DNA of 64,000 nt from Allorhizobium pseudoryzae (GCF_011046245.1 NZ_CP049244.1:868001-932000), one strand, 5' to 3'. Counted from the stretch's first letter, positions 46,650 to 55,389 are shown. A program made the numbers and translations. Notes: a model not told the origin generated them from the letters alone.

Positions 46650-46846
46650 GCCGTTCAGGACGGAAGGATCACCCTCACGGGTGGACATGTGTCCTCAATC
46701 CTTTCATCAGAAAGGCGATCGCTCAGCCCGGCGCAGGTGCCGGGCCGCTCCTGTGACTTGATGAGCTGGCAAAGCCTGTCAACGAAACCACGTCGGGCCT
46801 GCGATGGCCTCGCGGCCGCCGATGGTCTCCATATTCCGCAGGGCCG

Positions 46847-48571
46847 TCAGGGGGCGATCCTAATTTCGACCAGTGCCTGGGTCTTCTCCGTCGTGACATG
46901 CGCGATGGCGGCTTCCAGCACGCCCAGGAGATCATCGGCCCGTTCCACCTTTGCCGTCCAGGCCCGGCTCGCCGCCGCTACCTTGGTGAAGTCGGGGGAG
47001 GGCGTCAGCGACACGAGCGGCATGGCGTTCGACTTGGCTGCATAGCCCTCCGGATAAACGCCGAGCACAGACTGGCGCACCGCGCCCCATTCGAGGTTGT
47101 TCAGCACCAGAACCAGAAGTGGGATTTCCAGCGCCTCGGCGATCTGGTGGCAGGCAACGGGATTGGCGAACATGTAGGACCCGTCGCCCATCGTGGCGAT
47201 CACCAGCCGGTCGGGATCGGCAAGCTTCATGCCGAGACCTGCCGGGAATGACCAGCCAAGCCCGCCCGAATGCGGTTCCTGATACCAGGATCCATGTGCA
47301 CCAAGCGTCATCGGCTCGAGGGGGGCGCCGAGTTCGGAGAGGACCGATGCCTTCCTGCCGGCAATCGCCTTCGACAGCATCAGGCTGACAAATGCCTTGG
47401 TCATCAGTTCGCCATTGCCGGTTTCTGCCTGGCGGATCACCGTCGCACGGTGTGCGGTCGCAGCCTTTTCGACTTCGGCGCGGCGTGCCTCCCGGATTGA
47501 GTGGGTGGCTTCGAGATAGGCCGAAGCAGCCTCCGCAAGCGCCACAACGATGTCCGCCGTGTCTCCGGTCAGAGCCAGGTCGCAGGGGAAATTGCGCACC
47601 GGGAAGCGGGAATAGAGCGGATCCTGGCCGATATGGATGACCTTGCAGCCCTCGGCGAGCCGATGGACGTCCGGCGACCAGGGTGCAAGGCAATCGATGA
47701 CCAGCACGAGATCCGCGTCGGCGAGCCATTTGGCCGGATCCATGCCGACCGCCATCGGGTGATCGGTCGGGACGCCCAACTGGATCGCCCAGTATTGGTT
47801 GACGGCAATGCCCCAATCGAGCGCGAGTTTGCCGAGTGCTGCAAAACCCTCCTCGCTGCCGGCACCCCGCTGGCAGATGATCAGCGGACGCTTCGCTTCG
47901 CTCAGCATCTTTGCCGCAGTCTGAAGATCATCGCCGCGTGGACCGGATGTCGCCGGGGCGATCCGTTGCGGCAGGTCCAACTCGCCCGATGGGCAGGGCT
48001 CGCAGAGAACCTCGCGCGGCAGGCTGAGATAGACCGGACCGCGGGGCGTTGAATTGGCGATGGCCGCGGCGCGATCGATGATATCGACCGCCTGTTCGGG
48101 GAATTTCAACTCGTAGTCCCACTTCACCGCTTCCCGGATCATCGCCGCCTGGTCGCGCATCTCCTGGCCCCAGCCGATGGGCACGGTCCGGGCGCCGAGC
48201 CGGCCCTGCTCCACCACCGGTGTTCGGCCGGAAAAGATCAGCATGGGCACATGTTCGGTCGCGGCATTGATGGCCCCGATGGCGCAGTTGGCCAGACCAA
48301 CATTGGTATGTGCCATCACGGCCTGCGGCCGGCCGGTGGCGAGGTAATAACCGTAGGCCATGCCCATGGCCGCGTTTTCATGGGGAATGACAACGGCCTG
48401 CGGCAGCGGGATCTTCTTGGCAGCGGCCTCGGCCAGGCCCTCGATGATCGGCGGGAAGTCGGTGCCGGAATTGGCGAAGATGTAATCGACGCCGACCGCC
48501 TTCAGGCGCGCCAGAATGGCGCCGCCTGCGGTGATCGTGTCAGCCCCGGATGTGGCCTTTGCATGGGTCAT
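46847..48571 (-). CDS. Thiamine-diphosphate-dependent enzyme (acetolactate synthase/2-oxoacid decarboxylase family)
   Basis: 574 residues. The catalytic glutamate is Glu65 in VIPHENAAMGMAYG. The ThDP-Mg motif is MGDGSYMFANP...LVLVLNN in the last quarter. GTDFPPIIEGL at the N-terminus is like benzoylformate decarboxylase and sulfopyruvate or oxalyl-type enzymes rather than biosynthetic acetolactate synthase, and there is no regulatory subunit gene. It should decarboxylate or ligate a 2-oxo acid. It is the last gene of the TRAP operon (24 bp after dctM-type), so the TRAP substrate is likely a 2-oxo or hydroxy acid. Confidence 0.88.
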   Translation of the reverse strand: MTHAKATSGADTITAGGAILARLKAVGVDYIFANSGTDFPPIIEGLAEAAAKKIPLPQAVVIPHENAAMGMAYGYYLATGRPQAVMAHTNVGLANCAIGAINAATEHVPMLIFSGRTPVVEQGRLGARTVPIGWGQEMRDQAAMIREAVKWDYELKFPEQAVDIIDRAAAIANSTPRGPVYLSLPREVLCEPCPSGELDLPQRIAPATSGPRGDDLQTAAKMLSEAKRPLIICQRGAGSEEGFAALGKLALDWGIAVNQYWAIQLGVPTDHPMAVGMDPAKWLADADLVLVIDCLAPWSPDVHRLAEGCKVIHIGQDPLYSRFPVRNFPCDLALTGDTADIVVALAEAASAYLEATHSIREARRAEVEKAATAHRATVIRQAETGNGELMTKAFVSLMLSKAIAGRKASVLSELGAPLEPMTLGAHGSWYQEPHSGGLGWSFPAGLGMKLADPDRLVIATMGDGSYMFANPVACHQIAEALEIPLLVLVLNNLEWGAVRQSVLGVYPEGYAAKSNAMPLVSLTPSPDFTKVAAASRAWTAKVERADDLLGVLEAAIAHVTTEKTQALVEIRIAP

Positions 48572-48595
48572 GGGTAGTCTCTCTTGCAGATAGGG

Positions 48596-49894
48596 TCAAA
48601 GGTGGCTGGGCAACCAGGTCACGATCACCGGGAAGGCGATCAGCAGCGCAAGCCGCAGGACATCGGTGATGATAAAGGGAGTGACACCCTGGAATATGCG
48701 GGCAAAACTCAGTTCCGGCACGACGCTCTTGATGACGAAGACATTCATCCCGACGGGCGGAGAGATAAGTCCGAGCTCCACGGTCATCACGACGATCACG
48801 GCAAACCAGATCGGGTCGAACCCAAGCGCCAGGATCACCGGATAGACGATCGGGACAGTGAGGATGATCATCGCCATGGCGTCCATGATGCAGCCGAGCA
48901 CGAGATACATCAGGATGATCAGCAGCAGGATGCCGTAGGATCCGATGCCGAGCCCGCCGAGAAAAGTCGTCACCTTTTGCGGTGTGCCGGTGATCGTCAG
49001 GAAGTAACCGAACAGCAGCGCGCCGATGAGGATGGTGAAGACGGCCGCCGCTGTCCGGGTCGCCTGCAGAAGCGAGGTGAGGATCTTCTGCCTGTCCAGC
49101 TTGCCGCGCAACAATCCAATGATGAAGGCCCCGCCCGCTCCGACGCCGCCGGCCTCCGTCGGCGTGAACAGGCCGCCGTAGAGGCCACCGATGACGAAGA
49201 AGAACAGGAGCAGCGGTGCCCAGACATCCTTCAGCGCATGCAGGCGTTCGTTCCAGCTGCTGTTTGGGCCGGCGCTCAGCATGTCGGGGCGCAGGCGCCC
49301 GATAATGAGGATCGTCATCATGTACATCAAAACCGCCAGAATGCCGGGCACGATGCCGGCCATGAACAGGCGGCTGATGTCCTGTTCGGTCAGGATGCCA
49401 TAGACGACAAGGACGGTGGAGGGCGGGAACATCGCACCCAGCGTGCCGCCGGCTGCGATGGTGCCTGCCGCGAACGACTGCGGGTAGTTGAAGCGGCGCA
49501 TTTCCGGATAGGCGACGGTCGAAAAGGTGGCGGCGGTGGCAACCGACGACCCGGAGATCGCGGCAAAGCCGGCGCAAGCCACGATGGTGGCAAGCCCGAG
49601 GCCGCCGCGCAGATGGCCGATGAATGTATTGGCCGCGCGAAAAAGCTCGCGGCTCATGCCGGAATTGGTGACGAAGGCGCCCATCAGCAGGAACATCGGG
49701 ATGACCCCGAAGGTGTAGTCGGTGACCGTGCGCATCGAGGTCTGGCCGATCAGCTTCAGCGCCGGACCGAAGCCGGCCAGCAGACCGAAACCGGTCACGC
49801 CGACGAGACCCATGGCCATGCCCACCGGCACGCGCAGCAGCATCAGGGCAAACAGCAGGACGAACCCGGAAACGGCAACGAAATTCTGTGTCAT
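48596..49894 (-). CDS. TRAP transporter large permease subunit (DctM family)
   Basis: 432 residues, about twelve membrane segments. VPVGMAMGLVGVTGFGLL near 22-39, SGSSVATAATFSTVAYPEM near 134-152, GTIAAGGTLGAMFPPSTVLVVYGILTEQDISRLFMAGIVPG near 162-203 and ISPPVGMNVFVIKSV near 376 are DctM hallmarks. It carries the transport pathway, driven by sodium or proton gradient. It starts 4 bp after the small subunit. Confidence 0.92.
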   Translation of the reverse strand: MTQNFVAVSGFVLLFALMLLRVPVGMAMGLVGVTGFGLLAGFGPALKLIGQTSMRTVTDYTFGVIPMFLLMGAFVTNSGMSRELFRAANTFIGHLRGGLGLATIVACAGFAAISGSSVATAATFSTVAYPEMRRFNYPQSFAAGTIAAGGTLGAMFPPSTVLVVYGILTEQDISRLFMAGIVPGILAVLMYMMTILIIGRLRPDMLSAGPNSSWNERLHALKDVWAPLLLFFFVIGGLYGGLFTPTEAGGVGAGGAFIIGLLRGKLDRQKILTSLLQATRTAAAVFTILIGALLFGYFLTITGTPQKVTTFLGGLGIGSYGILLLIILMYLVLGCIMDAMAMIILTVPIVYPVILALGFDPIWFAVIVVMTVELGLISPPVGMNVFVIKSVVPELSFARIFQGVTPFIITDVLRLALLIAFPVIVTWLPSHL

Positions 49895-49898
49895 GGGA

Positions 49899-50459
49899 TC
49901 ATTCCACCGGATCTGTGGTGTGTTCTTCGTTCACACGCTGGGGATTGAAGACGAGGCGGAAGGTGCGAACCGCGATCAGGATCACCGCGGCAACATCGCC
50001 AAGCCATGCCACGAGAAAAAAAGGCCAGGTCGGCAGTTGCAGGTCATAGGTCAGGACATTCTGCACCTTGGTCTGCACGACCTTGTCGAACAGCATGATC
50101 GTCTGGACGGTAACGACGAGCAGCAGGACCAGCGTGGCGAAGACGTCGATGTAGCGCTTGTATTTCGGTCCGACACTTTCCCAGACGAGATCCACCGTGA
50201 TGTGAGCGCCGCGGTAGCTCGTGGCTGCAATCCCCCAGAAGATAAGGATGCCAAGGAACAGGCGACCGAAGTCGTAGCCGTCTGGAATGGCATAGGAAAA
50301 GAAATAGCGGAGCATGACCGAGATGAAGATGTCGGCGGCCACCAGTCCGACGAAGCCGGCGGCGATCCATTCGATCCCCTCGATAAAGCGGTCCATCCCG
50401 TTTTTCTTCGGCTGCGGCGACTGCGGGGGTGCGGCCGCCTCTGCTGTTTCGGGTGTCAT
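49899..50459 (-). CDS. TRAP transporter small permease subunit (DctQ family)
   Basis: 186 residues from the ATG at 50459, chosen for AGGAGGG 5 nt upstream. Four helices follow a Pro/Ala-rich cytoplasmic N-terminus: WIAAGFVGLVAADIFISVMLRYFFS, FGRLFLGILIFWGIAATSYRGAHITVDLVWE (with the family GAHI motif), DVFATLVLLLVVTVQTIML and PTWPFFLVAWLGDVAAVILIAVRTF. Required partner of the large subunit. Confidence 0.9.
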   Translation of the reverse strand: MTPETAEAAAPPQSPQPKKNGMDRFIEGIEWIAAGFVGLVAADIFISVMLRYFFSYAIPDGYDFGRLFLGILIFWGIAATSYRGAHITVDLVWESVGPKYKRYIDVFATLVLLLVVTVQTIMLFDKVVQTKVQNVLTYDLQLPTWPFFLVAWLGDVAAVILIAVRTFRLVFNPQRVNEEHTTDPVE

Positions 50460-50530
50460 GGGGTCCCTCCTGTTGTCCGTGAGGAAGCCGGCCGATGCCT
50501 CCAACCCGCATCGGCCGGCCGCCGCTTTCG

Positions 50531-51577
50531 TCAGAACGCCGCCTTGTTGTCGGCAAGCGCCTTCTTCAGGTCGCCCAGAACCTCAGCCGGATCATAGCCC
50601 TTGGCGGCGACCTGCTTTTCCCAGCTTGCCTGAAGCGGCGCGACCGCCTTGCGCCATTCGTCGACCTGATCGGGCGTCAGCTCGACGACCTCATGGCCGG
50701 GGGCCTTCTTCATCTTCTCGCGGCCGGCATGTTCGAACTCGGTCCAGGCGGACGAGAGCTTCACTGCCCATTCGGAGGTGCAATGGTCGTCCAGAACCTT
50801 CTTCTGGGCGGACGATGCCCCGTCGTACACGTCCTTGTTCATCGTCCAGGTATAGGCGGTGGTGTAGAGCGGCACGTCGAGCGTGTACTTCGTTACCTTG
50901 TCGATGCCGAAGAGGAAGATCGAGTTCCAGGGGAAGGTGATGGCGTCGGCAATGCCGCGTTCCAGCGCATCGCGGGATTCGGGCGCCGAGGCCTGAACAT
51001 TGGTGCCGCCCAGTGTCGTCACCAGTTCACCCATGGTCTGCTGGGCGGGGCGGACCTTCAGTCCCTTGACGTCGGAAGGCAGAGTGATCTTCTTCCGCGT
51101 CGAATGCAGTGCGCCCGGATCATGCACGAAGGCCATGCAGAAATGCGTGTCTGCCATCTCCTTCGGAGCGTATTTCCGGTACCAGCTGTCGACGGCGGCT
51201 GCACCGCCCGTGGCGTTCGAGACGGTGAAGGGAAGCTGGGCGGCATTGATAACCGGGAAGCGGCCCGGCTGGTAGCCGGGGCTGACGTAACCGACATCGG
51301 CGATCCCGTCGCGCACCATGTCGTAGTGGTCGAACGCCTTGCCGAGTTGCTCGGCCGGGAAGACGGTGGCGGTGATCGTGCCGCCCGACGCCTTGGCGAT
51401 GCTGTCCGCCCATTCCTGGGTCGATTTCACCAGGGGATGCACCGGCGGCACCCACAGCGAGATCTTCAGGTTGATGGTCTTGTCCTGCGCGGATGCCGGC
51501 AGGGCGCACGATGCCAGCATGGCAGCGACACCGACCGTCGTCGCCATCAGGCGTTTCATCATAGGACTGCTAGACAT
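50531..51577 (-). CDS. TRAP transporter substrate-binding protein (DctP family)
   Basis: 348 residues from the ATG at 51577, preceded by GGAGGAGAAACC. Signal peptide: LMATTVGVAAMLASCALPASA, then QDKTINLK. The mature part shows ISLWVPPVHPLVKSTQEWADSI, a YVSPGYQPGRFPV loop, and LKVRPAQQTMGELVTTLGGTNVQAS around the carboxylate-binding arginine. It is nearest to DctP proteins of carboxylate or 2-oxo acid systems. It is the first TRAP gene, 153 bp after marR on the same strand. Confidence 0.9.
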   Translation of the reverse strand: MSSSPMMKRLMATTVGVAAMLASCALPASAQDKTINLKISLWVPPVHPLVKSTQEWADSIAKASGGTITATVFPAEQLGKAFDHYDMVRDGIADVGYVSPGYQPGRFPVINAAQLPFTVSNATGGAAAVDSWYRKYAPKEMADTHFCMAFVHDPGALHSTRKKITLPSDVKGLKVRPAQQTMGELVTTLGGTNVQASAPESRDALERGIADAITFPWNSIFLFGIDKVTKYTLDVPLYTTAYTWTMNKDVYDGASSAQKKVLDDHCTSEWAVKLSSAWTEFEHAGREKMKKAPGHEVVELTPDQVDEWRKAVAPLQASWEKQVAAKGYDPAEVLGDLKKALADNKAAF

Positions 51578-51621
51578 GGTTTCTCCTCCGTTTGGGCTGC
51601 GGCAGACAAGCCGCCTTCGTT

Positions 51622-51647
51622 TTCGGTTTCCCTCCTCGGAAACCGAA
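51622..51647. other. Hairpin in the marR-dctP gap
   Basis: TTCGGTTTCC and GGAAACCGAA form a perfect 10-bp stem with a 6-nt loop. On the minus strand the loop is GAGGAG. It could separate marR from the transporter genes or act as an attenuator. Confidence 0.45.
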
Positions 51648-51730
51648 CTCCGCGGGATGAACCCCGCTGATCTGTGATGTTCTGGAATGGCTGTCGCGCG
51701 GCACACTAGCCTTTGCGCGGCGGGCCCTCT

Positions 51731-52222
51731 TCAGCCGGTGGCGAGCGCATTGACGATGCGGGCTAGCACGGCCAGCACGACGTCCTTGTCCTCGCCGACG
51801 ATCTCGTCCAGCCGCTGGTCATGCTGGTGTGCGATCGCGTGCAGACGGCGCTGCATCTTGAGCCCTTCCGCAGTCAGCCGAACACTGTAGCTGCGCTGGT
51901 CGTCCGGGTTCTGATGCCGTTCGATCAAGCCGCGGATGGAAAGCCCCTTCAGCGTCGCCGTCAGCGTCGAGCGATCACGACCGCAGACACGGCTGAGGTC
52001 CGAGGGTGTCAGTTCCTCATATTCCGCCAGGATGGTCAGGATGGAGTACCAGCCGGGCTTCAGATCCGCCTTGTCGACAGCCATGCTGAATGCCTGGAAG
52101 GAGGCTTCCTGTGCCACTCGGAGATGGTAACCGAGCACGTTGCGGAAGGCTTCGGGGATCAGGACGTCACTGTCTTCCCCTTTGACCAGTTCCAGTTTCG
52201 GTTTTGCCAACGTCTTTGCCAT
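51731..52222 (-). CDS. MarR-family transcriptional regulator
   Basis: 163 residues. The winged helix reads WYSILTILAEYEELTPSDLSRVCGRDRSTLTATLKGLSIRGLIERHQNPDDQRSYSVRLTAEG at about 58-122, with the conserved DxRS near 107-110 in the wing. It is encoded upstream of, and on the same strand as, the TRAP-ThDP genes and is divergent from the ketopantoate-reductase-like gene. The compound operator at 52523-52567 is its probable binding site. Likely ligand is a small aromatic or organic acid. Confidence 0.9.
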   Translation of the reverse strand: MAKTLAKPKLELVKGEDSDVLIPEAFRNVLGYHLRVAQEASFQAFSMAVDKADLKPGWYSILTILAEYEELTPSDLSRVCGRDRSTLTATLKGLSIRGLIERHQNPDDQRSYSVRLTAEGLKMQRRLHAIAHQHDQRLDEIVGEDKDVVLAVLARIVNALATG

Positions 52223-52297
52223 TTGTATCCTGCGCTTCGCCTGGGAGCGGATGATGCCTGCTGCTGTTGATCCTCATGGGGATCTGCTTCTGCTCGG

Positions 52298-52390
52298 TCA
52301 AGCCGGTTGCCGCCGGGCGTTCATTGATCGGGCTGCGGCATCCGGGGCGCAAGGGTCATCATGATTGATCAGAACATCACGGTTATCCAT
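52298..52390 (-). CDS. Possible 30-residue leader peptide ahead of marR
   Basis: An ATG at 52390 has GAGGAGG 5-6 nt upstream, one of the strongest ribosome sites in the window, yet the frame stops after 30 codons (MDNRDVLINHDDPCAP, then DAAARSMNARRQPA). It would lie in the 5' leader of marR, 75 bp before that start. It may be a regulatory leader or the remnant of a lost gene. No similarity is recognised. Confidence 0.25.
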   Translation of the reverse strand: MDNRDVLINHDDPCAPDAAARSMNARRQPA

Positions 52391-52522
52391 CAGATCCTCC
52401 TCCCATGACGCGCTGTCCCTCCCACCGACATTGGTCGGACGGTGGGCCACCCAGCGCCTCGACAACCGAGCTCCCTCCCGGCTGTCCGCTGACCGGAACT
52501 TAGACCGATCACGGGGCAAACC

Positions 52523-52567
52523 GCAAGATAGTTTGATAACAAATATTTTGGCGCCAAACTATCTTGC
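52523..52567. promoter_or_regulatory. Compound MarR-type operator
   Basis: A perfect 13-bp inverted repeat, GCAAGATAGTTTG and its complement, has its centres 32 bp apart. Nested in it are two palindromes of identical form: TTTG-ATAA-CAAA at 52532-52543 and TTTG-GCGC-CAAA at 52547-52558. This fits two MarR dimers on a divergent promoter. Confidence 0.65.
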
Positions 52568-52652
52568 GCCACGCGCAAATCCGGCCATGATGCGCCTTGC
52601 TGGAGGAGCGGTCGGAACGGCGTGATTGCCATCACACCGGATGGGAGGAAAA

Positions 52653-53567
52653 ATGAGGATCGGGATTATTGGTGCAGGTGCCATGGGAAGCTTGTTTGCC
52701 GGTCGCCTCGCGGCCGCCGGAGAGGATGTTTCCCTGGTCGAGGTCAATTCCGCGCAGATTGACGCGGTGCGAGAACGGGGCTTGCTGCTGACGATCGACG
52801 GGAAAGATGAGAGCCACGTGGTGCCCATCGGCCCGGCGGAGATCTATTCCGGTTTCTTCGACCTGGTGATCGTCTTCACCAAGGGCATGCACACCGAGGC
52901 GGCGGTCAAGGCGGCGTCGCACCTGATCGGGCCGGATACCCTGGCGCTGACGGTGCAGAACGGACTTGGCAATGTCGAGATGATTGAAACTGTCGTTCCC
53001 CGCGAACGGATCATCAAGGGCATGACCAACTGGCCGGCCACGGTTCTTGGTATGGGTCATGTGACGATACCCGGCTCGGGCGAGGTTCATCTCTGGCCAG
53101 CCGCCGGGGGAAGCTCGCCTCAGTTCGAGGCGGTGTGCCACGCGCTCGACAAGGCCGGTCTCAACTGCTCTGCGGATCGGTCGGTTGATACCTCCATCTG
53201 GGAAAAGGTGTCCTTCAATGCCGCGCTGAACTCCGTTGCCGCGGTGACCGGCATGACGGTGGGTGAGATGGGCGACAGCGTGGAGGCACGCGAGGTCGTC
53301 TTCTCGATCCTGCGGGAAGCGCTTGCCACGGCGTCTGCCCTTGGCATCGCGGTCGATGGCGAGCGGACACGAGCGTCTGTCGAATACGCCCTGGCAAACC
53401 ATCGCCATCACAAGCCGTCGATGCTGCAGGACAGACTTTCGGGCCGCCCCATGGAAATCGACACCATTACCGGCTCTGTCGCGGCGGAAGCCGAGCGTCA
53501 CGGCGTGCCGGCGCCGGTAACCGCGACCATGGCAAGACTATTGCGCCTGATCGACATGGGACCGTGA
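52653..53567 (+). CDS. Ketopantoate reductase-like oxidoreductase (PanE/ApbA family)
   Basis: 304 residues from the ATG at 52653 with GGGAGG upstream. NADP-binding GAGAMGS at 7-13, the central VQNGLGNVEMI near 103-113, and the catalytic-lysine segment WEKVSFNAALNSVAAVTG near 178-195 define the family. PanE reduces 2-dehydropantoate, but divergent linkage to a TRAP transporter and a ThDP enzyme under a MarR operator points to reduction or oxidation of a related 2-oxo or 2-hydroxy acid. The housekeeping role is possible but less likely. Confidence 0.85.
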   Translation: MRIGIIGAGAMGSLFAGRLAAAGEDVSLVEVNSAQIDAVRERGLLLTIDGKDESHVVPIGPAEIYSGFFDLVIVFTKGMHTEAAVKAASHLIGPDTLALTVQNGLGNVEMIETVVPRERIIKGMTNWPATVLGMGHVTIPGSGEVHLWPAAGGSSPQFEAVCHALDKAGLNCSADRSVDTSIWEKVSFNAALNSVAAVTGMTVGEMGDSVEAREVVFSILREALATASALGIAVDGERTRASVEYALANHRHHKPSMLQDRLSGRPMEIDTITGSVAAEAERHGVPAPVTATMARLLRLIDMGP

Positions 53568-53591
53568 AACATGTCCGGTGATTGGCGTGCC

Positions 53592-54476
53592 TCAAGAATG
53601 ACCGAGATCACGCATGTGCTCAGATAGCCAGGCCCGGAATTTTTGGATGGCGGGACGGGCAAAACGGCTGCGCGTATAGGCAATGTGAAAGTGATGTTCG
53701 GAGCCGACGACGATTGGCGACACCGGGCGAAGCCTGCCTTGAGCGATCGCTTCGGCAACGAATTCCATTTCCGCCATCACGATGCCCAGGCCATGCTCGG
53801 CGGCCGCATAGGACATGCTGGAACTTTCGAAGGACCAGCCGTGATCGAGAGGAACGGGAGGAATTCCCGCCGCATCGCACCAGACTTTCCAGTCATTATA
53901 GCGTCGCAGCGTATGGATGATCGGATAGCTCGATAATCGTTCGATATCGACGGGCCCGAAATCGGGCGAGGCGACGGGGCAGAGCGCGGTGACGAACAGC
54001 GGCTCGACGATGAAATCCGAGAGCTCGCTTTGCCGCGTGCTGGAGAGGACGACGGCGTCACTGATATTGGCATCCAGAGTGTCGCCCGGATTGAGATAGA
54101 GCGATGTCACCGAAATATCGGGATGACGGCGCGCCAGTTCCGGCATGCGCGGCATCAGCCAGTTGAGCGCGAAAGACCGCGACAGCCGAAGCACCACGGA
54201 ATTGCGGCCGGTCATGGCGCGCAGCGCCGTATGGCCCTCCTCCAGCGCGGCAATCGGCCCGCGCACCAGTTCCAGATAGACCCGGCCGAAATCCGTTAGC
54301 GTCACCTGCCGGCCCACCCGCTGGAAGAGCGGCGTGCCCACCAACTGCTCCAACTGGCGGATCTGCTGGCTGACGGCCGACTGCGTCACGTTCAAATTCT
54401 CGGCCGCCTGCGAAAAGCTGCCCAGGCGGGCCGCCTCGGAGAAGGAGCGCAAAAGATGAAGCTGGGGCAGATGCAT
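53592..54476 (-). CDS. LysR-family transcriptional regulator (GcvA-like)
   Basis: 294 residues. LPQLHLLRSFSEAARLGSFSQAAENLNVTQSAVSQQIRQLEQLVGTPLFQR at 3-53 is the LysR helix-turn-helix, with the GcvA-type pattern. The effector domain includes LSRSFALNWLMPRMPELARRHPDI, a GcvA-group marker. It is divergent from the amidase and third transporter genes. CTAA/TTAG inverted repeats in the 202-bp gap resemble the CTAAT element known for GcvA, so it probably activates the plus-strand unit and limits itself. Confidence 0.92.
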   Translation of the reverse strand: MHLPQLHLLRSFSEAARLGSFSQAAENLNVTQSAVSQQIRQLEQLVGTPLFQRVGRQVTLTDFGRVYLELVRGPIAALEEGHTALRAMTGRNSVVLRLSRSFALNWLMPRMPELARRHPDISVTSLYLNPGDTLDANISDAVVLSSTRQSELSDFIVEPLFVTALCPVASPDFGPVDIERLSSYPIIHTLRRYNDWKVWCDAAGIPPVPLDHGWSFESSSMSYAAAEHGLGIVMAEMEFVAEAIAQGRLRPVSPIVVGSEHHFHIAYTRSRFARPAIQKFRAWLSEHMRDLGHS

Positions 54477-54480
54477 GATC

Positions 54481-54497
54481 CATTAGTAAGCCTAATG
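54481..54497. promoter_or_regulatory. LysR/GcvA-type site 1: CATTAG-N5-CTAATG
   Basis: A perfect 6-5-6 inverted repeat starting 4 bp upstream of the lysR ATG, well placed for autorepression. Contains the T-N11-A form of LysR boxes. Confidence 0.6.
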
Positions 54498-54529
54498 CAA
54501 ACCACTGTGAATAGTCGTTTGACCATCCG

Positions 54530-54548
54530 ATGCTAAAATTATTAGCAT
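54530..54548. promoter_or_regulatory. LysR/GcvA-type site 2: ATGCTAA-N5-TTAGCAT
   Basis: A perfect 7-5-7 inverted repeat, 49 bp from site 1 and 130 bp upstream of the amidase start, a usual distance for an activation site. It shares the TAA/TTA half-site logic and the 5-bp spacer of site 1. Confidence 0.62.
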
Positions 54549-54678
54549 AATAGTTAAGTGATGCAAATTTAGGCAAAAAGCTGTGCGTTGCAGCATTTTG
54601 GAGCAGCCTTCCCGGCAAAGTGCTCTCACCCACGCATTACGACTGTGCCTCGATGACAACCAAAAAAGGAGTTGGATC

Positions 54679-55389
54679 ATGGAATACGGATGGGAGCCCT
54701 ATCTTTCGGAGCGCGACAAGAAGCATTCGGAGCTTTGGGGAAAGAAGGAACTGAACGGCTTCGGCGAGAAACCGGCGCTGCTTCTGATTGACATCTATTA
54801 TTCTGTCCTCGGCCTGAAGCGCGAGGACATCTTCGAATCCATGAAGACCTGGCGCGGATCGACCGGTCTCGAAGGCTGGGAAGCCGTCGACAAGACCGCC
54901 GAGCTTCTGGCGGTGGCACGGGCATCCGGCATTCCCGTCATTCACGTCAAGGGCCTGCATTCGGGTGTGAATTCCTGGGGCCGACGCAACCGCCCGAAGC
55001 CGACCATGCCGCAGGAGATGATCGAGAAGGGTCAGCAGATCGTCGATGAAGTGAAGCCGATTGCCGGAGAACTGGTAATCGAGAAGGCAGCACCCTCGGC
55101 CTTCCAGGGCACGCCGCTCGCGTTTCAGCTGCAAAGCCTCGGCATCGATACGCTGATCGTCTGCGGTGAAACCACGTCGGGCTGCGTCCGGGCCTCCGTC
55201 GTCGATGGCGCGACCGCCCGCTTCCGCATGGGCGTCGTCAAGGAATGCGTCTTCGACCGCACCGAAGCCTCCCACTACATCAACCTCTACGACATGCATC
55301 ACAAGTATGCCGATGTGGTCAACCTCGACATGGCGAAACAGTATCTCGCCGGCTTCGCCGACAAGACGCCGATGCTGAAGGCCAGCTGA
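54679..55389 (+). CDS. Cysteine hydrolase (isochorismatase-fold amidase), copy 1
   Basis: 236 residues from the ATG at 54679 with AAGGAG 7-8 nt upstream. The catalytic triad of the cysteine-hydrolase group is complete: Asp38 in LLLIDIY, Lys136 in VIEKAAPSAF and Cys169 in TTSGCVRAS. N-terminal YLSERDKKHSELWG and the late YDMHHKYADV are like N-carbamoylsarcosine and maleamate amidohydrolases. It releases ammonia from an amide or carbamoyl group in the cytoplasm. It is the first gene after the LysR sites and precedes the third peptide-type transporter. Confidence 0.88.
   Translation: MEYGWEPYLSERDKKHSELWGKKELNGFGEKPALLLIDIYYSVLGLKREDIFESMKTWRGSTGLEGWEAVDKTAELLAVARASGIPVIHVKGLHSGVNSWGRRNRPKPTMPQEMIEKGQQIVDEVKPIAGELVIEKAAPSAFQGTPLAFQLQSLGIDTLIVCGETTSGCVRASVVDGATARFRMGVVKECVFDRTEASHYINLYDMHHKYADVVNLDMAKQYLAGFADKTPMLKAS

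Larger units (their letters stand above)
52223..52652. promoter_or_regulatory. Divergent control region between marR and the ketopantoate-reductase-like gene
   Basis: 430 bp. It contains the compound MarR-type operator (52523-52567) and a possible 30-codon leader frame on the minus strand (52298-52390). Around the operator, TTGATA (52533-52538) and AACTAT (52557-52562), 18 bp apart, could be the plus-strand promoter, in which case a bound repressor would cover it. The remainder shows no gene. Confidence 0.5.

Noticed and set aside
48584..49948. Open frame of 454 codons on the plus strand
   Set aside because: Exactly antisense to the TRAP large permease and unlike any protein family.
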